NCBI RefSeq assembly: GCF_000368045.1
Contig: NZ_KB849235.1
Location: 656,708 to 720,707 of the forward strand
Length of the DNA: 64,000 nucleotides
Source of the DNA: Acinetobacter johnsonii CIP 64.6
GTDB taxonomy: Bacteria; Pseudomonadota; Gammaproteobacteria; Pseudomonadales; Moraxellaceae
Direction: 5' to 3'
Shown here piece by piece: positions 58,037 through 64,000 of this stretch (positions are counted from its first letter, which is position 1; every line of letters begins with the position of its first letter). The notes below the pieces were generated by a model that was not told the origin of the DNA, made no database searches, and saw nothing but the letters and a program-made list of their open reading frames with translations. The position numbers were made by a program, and so were the translations under genes.

Positions 58037-58079
58037 TGCTCAAAACTCCACATATTCTTTAGAAATCGGTTTTTAATCT

Positions 58080-58200
58080 CTTTAACCCCTCTAAATCTCC
58101 CTTTGTTAAGGGAGACTTTCCCCTTTACAAAAGAAGGGCTTTTCTCCTCTCTTAGAAAAAGATGAGCAGCACTGCTGCGCAAGGGGAGAGATTTATCAAC
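58080..58200. repeat. Repeat-like element between cysD and cysN
   Basis: Internal hairpin CTCCCTT/AAGGGAG (58100-58120) and imperfectly matching outer ends (CTCTAAATCTCCC near 58088 and GGGGAGAGATTTA near 58180). Typical of small dispersed intergenic repeats or MITE-like elements. Confidence 0.55.
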
Positions 58201-58202
58201 AG

Positions 58203-59117
58203 TTAGAAATAACCTTCTTGCTTTTTCTTCTCCATCGAGCCCGCCTCATCATGGTCAATCATACGACCTTGACGTTCAGAGCTAGTTGCAAGCAACATTT
58301 CTTGGATAATTTCAGGTAAGGTATTTGCCGTTGACTCCACTGCACCCGTAAGTGGGTAACAACCAAGTGTACGGAAGCGTACCGATTTCATTTGTGGAAC
58401 TTCGCCTTCTTTTAAAGGCATACGTTCATCATCAACCATAATCAGGGTACCACTACGCTCAACCACAGGACGTTCTGCAGCTAAGTAAAGTGGAACCAAT
58501 GGAATGCTTTCCAAGTAGATATATTGCCAAATATCAAGCTCAGTCCAGTTTGATAGTGGGAATACACGAATACTTTCACCTTTGTTCACTTTACCGTTGT
58601 AAAGATTCCAAAGTTCAGGACGTTGGTTTTTTGGGTCCCAACGGTGTTTCGAGTCACGGAATGAATAGACACGTTCTTTCGCACGTGATTTTTCTTCATC
58701 ACGACGTGCACCACCAAATGCCGCATCAAAACCGTATTTATCAAGCGCTTGTTTTAAGCCTTGAGTTTTCATGATGTCGGTATATTTTGAGCTACCATGG
58801 TCAAATGGGTTAATACCCGCATCTTTCCCTTCTTTGTTTTGATGTACGATCAAATCAAAGCCATGGGTTTTTGCCATGTTGTCGCGGAAAGCAATCATGT
58901 CTTTAAATTTCCAGCCCGTATCTACATGCAGAAGCGGAAATGGAAGCTTGGCAGGATAGAACGCTTTGAGCGCCAGATGCAGCATCACTGCTGAATCCTT
59001 ACCAATAGAATAAAGCATCACTGGGTTTTCAAACTCAGCAGCTACTTCGCGAATAATATGAATACTCTCAGCTTCAAGCTGTTTAAGATGAGTAAGTCTT
59101 TCCTCATTTAATGACAT
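58203..59117 (-). CDS. cysD: Sulfate adenylyltransferase subunit 2
   Basis: 304 residues from ATG 59117 (MSLNEERLTHLKQLE); a TTG four codons upstream is unlikely. PP-loop ATPase with SIGKDSAVMLHLALKAF, FGGARRDEEKSRAKER, and the C-terminal SMEKKKQEGYF tail. Makes APS from ATP and sulfate with CysN at the start of sulfate assimilation. Confidence 0.96.
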   Translation of the reverse strand: MSLNEERLTHLKQLEAESIHIIREVAAEFENPVMLYSIGKDSAVMLHLALKAFYPAKLPFPLLHVDTGWKFKDMIAFRDNMAKTHGFDLIVHQNKEGKDAGINPFDHGSSKYTDIMKTQGLKQALDKYGFDAAFGGARRDEEKSRAKERVYSFRDSKHRWDPKNQRPELWNLYNGKVNKGESIRVFPLSNWTELDIWQYIYLESIPLVPLYLAAERPVVERSGTLIMVDDERMPLKEGEVPQMKSVRFRTLGCYPLTGAVESTANTLPEIIQEMLLATSSERQGRMIDHDEAGSMEKKKQEGYF

Positions 59118-59551
59118 TGACAGCACCAACTCACAAAAATCGTGTACTTATTACACTTTTAAAAATATATATTCATTATAAAGATTTAGTTATACACACT
59201 ATTGCTTGTTTTATTATATTTATATGCAAAAACCTCATATAAAACAAAATTGATAAGCCCTATAAGTTTTATTCAACAATTAGATATCCCCAAATAAACT
59301 CAAATATTACATCAACTTCATTCAAAGTATTCAGCCTGCTCACTCCTCCACGCTTCGATTCTTCATCTATGTTTCTGCTTGGCAATACATCTACAAATAC
59401 CTAAAGTCGGTTTCATTTAGGTTCTATGTATATGACTCACCAAACTCTCAATCTAGAAGACTAAAAATAACACTCAATACAGACCAGCTTGTTCGTTTTA
59501 TATATCAACATGATACCAAAGAAAGTTAAGCTAATTGCACAAGCCATAAAA
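59118..59551. other. Intergenic region upstream of cysD
   Basis: AT-rich 434-bp stretch without a gene. Should hold the cysD promoter. No clear CysB-type site could be assigned by eye. Confidence 0.4.
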
Positions 59552-59572
59552 AACCCGCAATAAATGCGGGTT
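59552..59572 (-). terminator. Terminator of wzi
   Basis: On the reverse strand AACCCGCA, TTTAT loop, TGCGGGTT, then TTTT. Confidence 0.88.
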
Positions 59573-59588
59573 CTATCACTCTCAAATA

Positions 59589-61032
59589 TTAATAATGAAA
59601 AACGCGTTTATCTAAAGGTATTTCTATACCAATCGATGCACCAGCATCATTACCATGTAAATCAGAATCACTGAACCAACCATTAATTTTGATTGGTACA
59701 AATGGTCTTAAGTAATGTGACCACGTTAAATCAATAGCTTTAATATCATCTGTTTCAGGAAAGGCGGCATTGGTAATACGACCAGATTGATTAACCTTTG
59801 CAAATAATAATCGACCATTTAGACGGTTCATTGCATCGAATCGAATATCACCACCCAAAGATACCATTTCACCATCTCCACCCATGACATGGCCTAATGG
59901 GAAACCATGTTGGTAATATCCGTCTTTATATATACTATGGTTATATGAAATACCTTGTGCTTCACGATTGGTTCGAGTATCAGCCCACTCTGTATAAAGT
60001 TGATATGGCATGTTTTTAAAAGATGACGAATAGTCCACGCCAGCAAGATACATTTTTTTAGAAGGTAAACCACCAGCCTCATCTTCACCTACATATTGTC
60101 CATACAGACTTATAGGCACACTCAACAACTGCTGAAAATTTAATCGAGCATCAAATCCTGCAACCTGATTAGACGGATCTGGTTCTCCTGTACCACCGTT
60201 ATCCTTGTTTCCAATCATAGCATCCCAGAATGAGCTAAAACTTTCTGGTCGTCCCTCGCCCCCCACTGAAAAGCACGTGAAGCGCCTAATTCTAAATAAG
60301 GTAAAGGTTGTGCCGTAAGACGTAGACCCACTAATTTAGCATCAGGTACAGCAGAATAGTCATCTAATTGACCTGCAAATGCTTGATATTGCCACGGACC
60401 AATCCATGACAACCATTTTGTTTCAAAAGCTGATTGATCTGCACGCTGTGCGGTAAAGCCATAGACTGGGCGGCTCGCATCACCTCGTAAAAGACTCCCA
60501 TCATGACCTGGCCCCCAATATGTTGGTATCTGACCAGCAATCAACCATTGATTCCACAATTTTCCAGCTATGTAAGACCCTTCAACATTAACGTCTTGAT
60601 CGTTGTCAATTTGTGGGTCTTTTTCTCCATTCACTCTAAGGCGAACATCCCAATTTTCACCACCGGCATTAAATTCCAAACCTGCTTGGTACTGTGCTTT
60701 TTCTTGATCCCCAAAAGCTTGCGGAATTTGTTTTTGATCACTCTCAGCAAATAAACGTGCTTTAAACATCGTGTTTTCACGATCGAGATGAGCTCGCACT
60801 GACTCAATAACTTTTTGCTGAGCAGGAGTCGCTACTTTAGCCTGAGACAATACTCTTTGAATTTCATCACCACTCATTGGCCATGTAGATGTGCTAATTT
60901 GAATCACACCCTGCTGATTTAACCAGTTTAGATCCGTTCTTAAATTTTGATCATTTAAAACGAGACCTTGAGCAAAGATACTCGTTGTTGCACCCATTAG
61001 CACAGCAATTGCAAGTGTTTTTTTAGAAACAT
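59589..61032 (-). pseudogene. wzi: Wzi-like capsule assembly protein gene, double frameshift
   Basis: Two reverse-strand frames make one Wzi-family outer-membrane protein (capsule surface anchoring): 60215-61003 gives LVLNDQNLRTDLNWLNQQGV to RAFQWG, and 59589-60266 continues GEGRPESFSSFWDAMIGN to IPLDKRVFHY. They join at a G6 run (60259-60264), where G7 would restore the reading. A second break lies in the signal peptide: from ATG 61032 the frame runs MFLKK then fails. Adding one A to the A7 run (61018-61024) gives a normal signal KKTLAIAVLMGATTSIFA. As written, no full protein is made. Confidence 0.88.
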
Positions 61033-61126
61033 TCCGTTTTATTCTCAGGACTTAAAGCTAAGTGTTACCTTATTTTTTTTATCTCTTTTTTTCAAGCTTT
61101 TCTATTTAGTAATGTTGTAAAGATCA

Positions 61127-61150
61127 ATAAAAAACCCGCAATAATGCGGG
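61127..61150 (-). terminator. Terminator of lysS
   Basis: On the reverse strand CCCGCA, TTAT loop, TGCGGG, then six T, just after the lysS stop. Confidence 0.9.
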
Positions 61151-61170
61151 CTTTTATGTTCATATCAAAC

Positions 61171-62697
61171 TTAATTTTTATGACGCATGTGCGGGAACAG
61201 GATTACATCACGAATACTTGCTGCATTAGCGAATAACATGACTAAACGGTCAATACCAATACCCTCACCCGCTGTCGGCGGTAAGCCGTACTCAAGTGCT
61301 TCAACAAAGTCTGCATCGTAGTGCATTGCTTCATCATCACCTGCGTCTTTTTCTGAAACCTGTGCTTGAAAACGTTCAGCTTGGTCAATCGGGTCATTCA
61401 ACTCGGAGAAACCATTCGCAAGTTCACGACCACCAATGAAGAACTCAAAACGGTCAGTGATGTGCGGATTATGATCATTACGACGTGCCAATGGCGAAGT
61501 TTCAGCAGGATATTCTGTAATGAAAGTCGGTTGACGTAGCTGAGTTTCAACAGTTTCTTCAAATACGATGGTTTGAAGTTTGCCCAGACCAAAACCTGGT
61601 TTTACCTGTTCTTTCAGCTCTTCTTGCACAAATTTTGCCAAGAATTCACGGTCATTGACATTTTCAGGCGTGAACTGTGGATTGTGCGCAAGAATGGCAT
61701 CAAACATGGAAATTTTCTTGAATGGGCCCTTGAAACTATACACTTCTTCACCATAAGGCACATCAGTTGAACCCAAAATGTCCAGCGCTAAGCGTTCAAG
61801 CATATTTTCGGTAAGTTCCATCAAGTCTTTATAGTCTGCATAAGCTTGATAGAATTCAATCATAGTGAATTCTGGGTTATGACGCGTCGAAACGCCTTCG
61901 TTACGGAAGTTACGGTTAATTTCAAACACACGCTCAAAACCACCAACCACCAAACGCTTTAAGTAAAGCTCAGGCGCGATACGTAAGAAAAGTGGCATAT
62001 CCAAAGCATTATGATGCGTTTCAAATGGACGCGCTGATGCTCCACCTGGAATCACATGCATCATCGGTGTTTCTACTTCCATGAAACGCTGTTCAGTTAA
62101 GAACGCGCGAATGCCTGAAACTACTTTGGCACGGATTTCAAAAGTCTTACGTGTTTCTTCGTTCACAATCAGGTCAAGATAACGCTTACGATATTTAACT
62201 TCAGTATCGTTTAGACCATGAAATTTATCTGGAAGTGGACGAAGCGACTTGGTTAAAAGCTCAAAGTGTTCAATATGTACATAAAGGTCACCCTTACCTG
62301 AACGACCAATATAACCTTTCACCGCGATAATATCGCCAAGATCTAAACTCTTAATAGTTTCTAAGGTTTCTGGTGCTAACTCTTTACGCGCTACATATAA
62401 CTGGATACGACCCGTCATATCTTGGATCACGATGAATGAACCACGGTTCAACATCACACGACCCGCTACAGACACATAAACATGCTCTGCTGCTTCAATT
62501 TCTTCTTTGCTTTTGTCTGCAAATTGATCTTGTAAGTCTTGCGCATAATGTTCACGTTTAAAGGTGTTTGGCCATGGGCTAGTGCCCGCTTGTTTGGCTT
62601 GATCTTCAATCTGCTTTAACTTGGCATGACGCTGTGCAATTAAATCGTTTTCGGAAATGGCTTGTTCAGAAGTCGATTGAGCGTTTTGTTGCGTCAT
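61171..62697 (-). CDS. lysS: Lysyl-tRNA synthetase, class II
   Basis: 508 residues. N-terminal OB anticodon-binding domain (VAGRVMLNRGSFIVIQDMTG), class II motif 2 FRNEGVSTRHNPEFTMIEFY, and motif 3 GEGIGIDRLVML. Charges tRNA-Lys in the cytosol. Confidence 0.98.
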   Translation of the reverse strand: MTQQNAQSTSEQAISENDLIAQRHAKLKQIEDQAKQAGTSPWPNTFKREHYAQDLQDQFADKSKEEIEAAEHVYVSVAGRVMLNRGSFIVIQDMTGRIQLYVARKELAPETLETIKSLDLGDIIAVKGYIGRSGKGDLYVHIEHFELLTKSLRPLPDKFHGLNDTEVKYRKRYLDLIVNEETRKTFEIRAKVVSGIRAFLTEQRFMEVETPMMHVIPGGASARPFETHHNALDMPLFLRIAPELYLKRLVVGGFERVFEINRNFRNEGVSTRHNPEFTMIEFYQAYADYKDLMELTENMLERLALDILGSTDVPYGEEVYSFKGPFKKISMFDAILAHNPQFTPENVNDREFLAKFVQEELKEQVKPGFGLGKLQTIVFEETVETQLRQPTFITEYPAETSPLARRNDHNPHITDRFEFFIGGRELANGFSELNDPIDQAERFQAQVSEKDAGDDEAMHYDADFVEALEYGLPPTAGEGIGIDRLVMLFANAASIRDVILFPHMRHKN

Positions 62698-62974
62698 CTC
62701 TGCCTCGTATATGTATTAAAAAACGGAAGTTGCATAGCATAGCAGAATTCCAGACGAATGAGCATCATCAAAAACCACGCGGTATATAAAAAAGTATACA
62801 TCCTGTTTATTTCAGAGCTAAGACACCCACCGTATAAAAGGTCTGTCTATTTCTTAGACCAAAAGCTAACTTCATTTCACGGTTAATCCCTCTACAATGG
62901 ACATTATAAATCGTGGAAAAGTAAACTTTTCTCCACTCATAAAATAATTTAGTTTTTTAATTGAATGATAAATC

Positions 62975-63481
62975 ATGAGCAGATGCGAATCTAAAATTTT
63001 GTTTTTGCATGGATTAGACTCCTCACGTGAGTCCACTAAATTCCATGCCATTGATGCAAAGCAGAAATTTTGTATCGATATCGATTATCGCTATCTCAAT
63101 TTTTCTACCGTAGCCAGCTTCTACGACGATATTATTGAAAAAATAAAACCTGAAATTATTGTTGGGCATTGTATTGGTGCGTATTGGGCATTGAAAATGT
63201 CGCTGCTGCATCAAATTCCGTGTGTGATTGCCAACCCACGCTTAGCCCCTGACTTTCGCGAAGATTACCCAAGCATTAATGATACTGACTTAGACCACAA
63301 TGTACCGCAAGTGGCCTATTTAGAGCTGGGAGATGAATTAATTGATATGTATGCAGCACAGGAAGTTTTAGAAAACTATATGTTGATTCAAGCAGTTGAA
63401 GGTGGACACCACCGACTACTTAAACCTGAAAATATTAATCAACTGATTGAACATCTAGAACAACAATATTTATATAAATAA
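62975..63481 (+). CDS. YqiA/YcfP-like alpha/beta hydrolase
   Basis: 168 residues. Start ILFLHGLDSS holds the oxyanion strand. The nucleophile elbow reads GHCIGAYWA, so a Cys replaces the usual Ser. NPRLAPDF and late GGHHR (His) follow the YqiA/YcfP (UPF0227) layout. Serine-to-cysteine change may alter or weaken esterase activity. Confidence 0.82.
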   Translation: MSRCESKILFLHGLDSSRESTKFHAIDAKQKFCIDIDYRYLNFSTVASFYDDIIEKIKPEIIVGHCIGAYWALKMSLLHQIPCVIANPRLAPDFREDYPSINDTDLDHNVPQVAYLELGDELIDMYAAQEVLENYMLIQAVEGGHHRLLKPENINQLIEHLEQQYLYK

Positions 63482-63484
63482 AAA

Positions 63485-63510
63485 AAGCCTTGGATGTCCC
63501 AAGGCTTTTT
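63485..63510. terminator. Bidirectional terminator
   Basis: AAGCCTTGG/CCAAGGCTT stem with A run before and T run after, between the hydrolase gene and apt. Confidence 0.93.
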
Positions 63511-63517
63511 AATGTGC

Positions 63518-64000
63518 TTATGCAGCAACAGATTCTGGTTTCGATTTGTCATCTAACACTGACCAAATCTTTAAACCTAAGTCAGCATGCAAATCAGGCA
63601 AATCAAGAAAAATACTGGCACCGAGCACTTCATGATTACATTTTTCCACCAGCTGATTAACGGCTTTTAATGTCCCACCTGTCGCTAAAACGTCATCTAC
63701 AATAATCACTTTTTGCGATGGAGTATTGGCTGCCATTTCTAAGCGGTCTAATCCATATTCCAAACTATAACCCACACCCACCACCGGTGGTGGCAGCTTG
63801 CCTGCTTTACGTACCAACAATAAACCTTTACCTAAACGTTGTGCCAATAAGCTCGCAAGCACAAAACCACGCGCTTCTACAGCAACAAAACTATCTACTT
63901 CCGCCAACTGCTCAGCAGGAATACTTGCAATTAACGCGTCAGTTAAAGGCTCAATATTGCTCATAAACAATGGTGTTAAATCGAAGAAACAAATCCCAGG
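63518..64000 (-). CDS. apt: Adenine phosphoribosyltransferase, N-terminus beyond window
   Basis: The frame is open to the window edge, starting with PGICFFDLTPLF, which continues the Apt N-terminus. An internal reading from 63970 is not the real start. Motifs: VAVEARGFVLASLLA, RKAGKLPPPVVG, and the PRPP loop VIIVDDVLATGGTLKA. Salvages adenine to AMP. Confidence 0.95.
   Translation of the reverse strand, partial: PGICFFDLTPLFMSNIEPLTDALIASIPAEQLAEVDSFVAVEARGFVLASLLAQRLGKGLLLVRKAGKLPPPVVGVGYSLEYGLDRLEMAANTPSQKVIIVDDVLATGGTLKAVNQLVEKCNHEVLGASIFLDLPDLHADLGLKIWSVLDDKSKPESVAA

Noticed and set aside
1..64000. CRISPR arrays
   Set aside because: No series of regularly spaced short direct repeats was seen.

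Overview
The window looks like a chromosomal segment of an Acinetobacter species. Evidence is the AT-rich composition and a typical Acinetobacter gene set: a lone rnfB-like gene next to nth, GTP-type pckG, an NADP-type gdhA, a Wzi-like capsule protein, and VgrG with LysM and Sel1 satellites. The species cannot be named from the sequence alone. Most of the window is core housekeeping DNA with well-formed terminators.

Layout. 1-2.5 kb: an NRAMP-like transporter cut by the window edge, and a LysR regulator. 2.8-6.2 kb: a copper-type P1B ATPase with three YHS metal-binding modules, divergent from a MerR-family regulator across a MerR-type promoter. 6.3-24.1 kb: folate cyclo-ligase, lon, VOC protein, M28 peptidase, rlmH, ygiD-type dioxygenase, META lipoprotein, gdhA, rnfB-like, nth, adk, DUF445, mrdA, rsmD, TauE, a small lipoprotein. 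24.2-28.4 kb: a PlsC-like acyltransferase, an nlpE-like lipoprotein gene split by a complete IS3-family element with a 3-bp target duplication, and a sulfatase gene truncated inside its active-site motif by a 113-bp IS5-like element.

28.4-34.7 kb is the main accessory region, a type VI secretion vgrG island. VgrG, a LysM effector candidate and a Sel1-repeat lipoprotein form one operon. Next to it lies the wreck of a second module: a glycine-zipper toxin tail with one nonsense codon, overlapped by an intact membrane protein that is probably its immunity partner, then a stub of a second Sel1 gene. A 46-bp direct repeat and IS5-family remnants show how this arose by duplication and decay.

35-53 kb returns to core genes: groESL with a clear sigma-32 promoter, a phosphoesterase/lipid kinase pair, pckG, glpD, an MHS-type permease, folD, tRNA-Cys and tRNA-Leu, WYL and PadR regulators, a quinone oxidoreductase, a sterol-desaturase-like hydroxylase. 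53.2-56.3 kb carries a two-gene Gabija anti-phage system (GajA OLD-type nuclease, GajB UvrD-like helicase) inserted before cysN. 56.4-64 kb: cysN and cysD separated by a small repeat element, a wzi gene broken by two homopolymer frameshifts, lysS, a YqiA/YcfP-like hydrolase with a Cys in place of the nucleophile Ser, and apt cut by the window edge.
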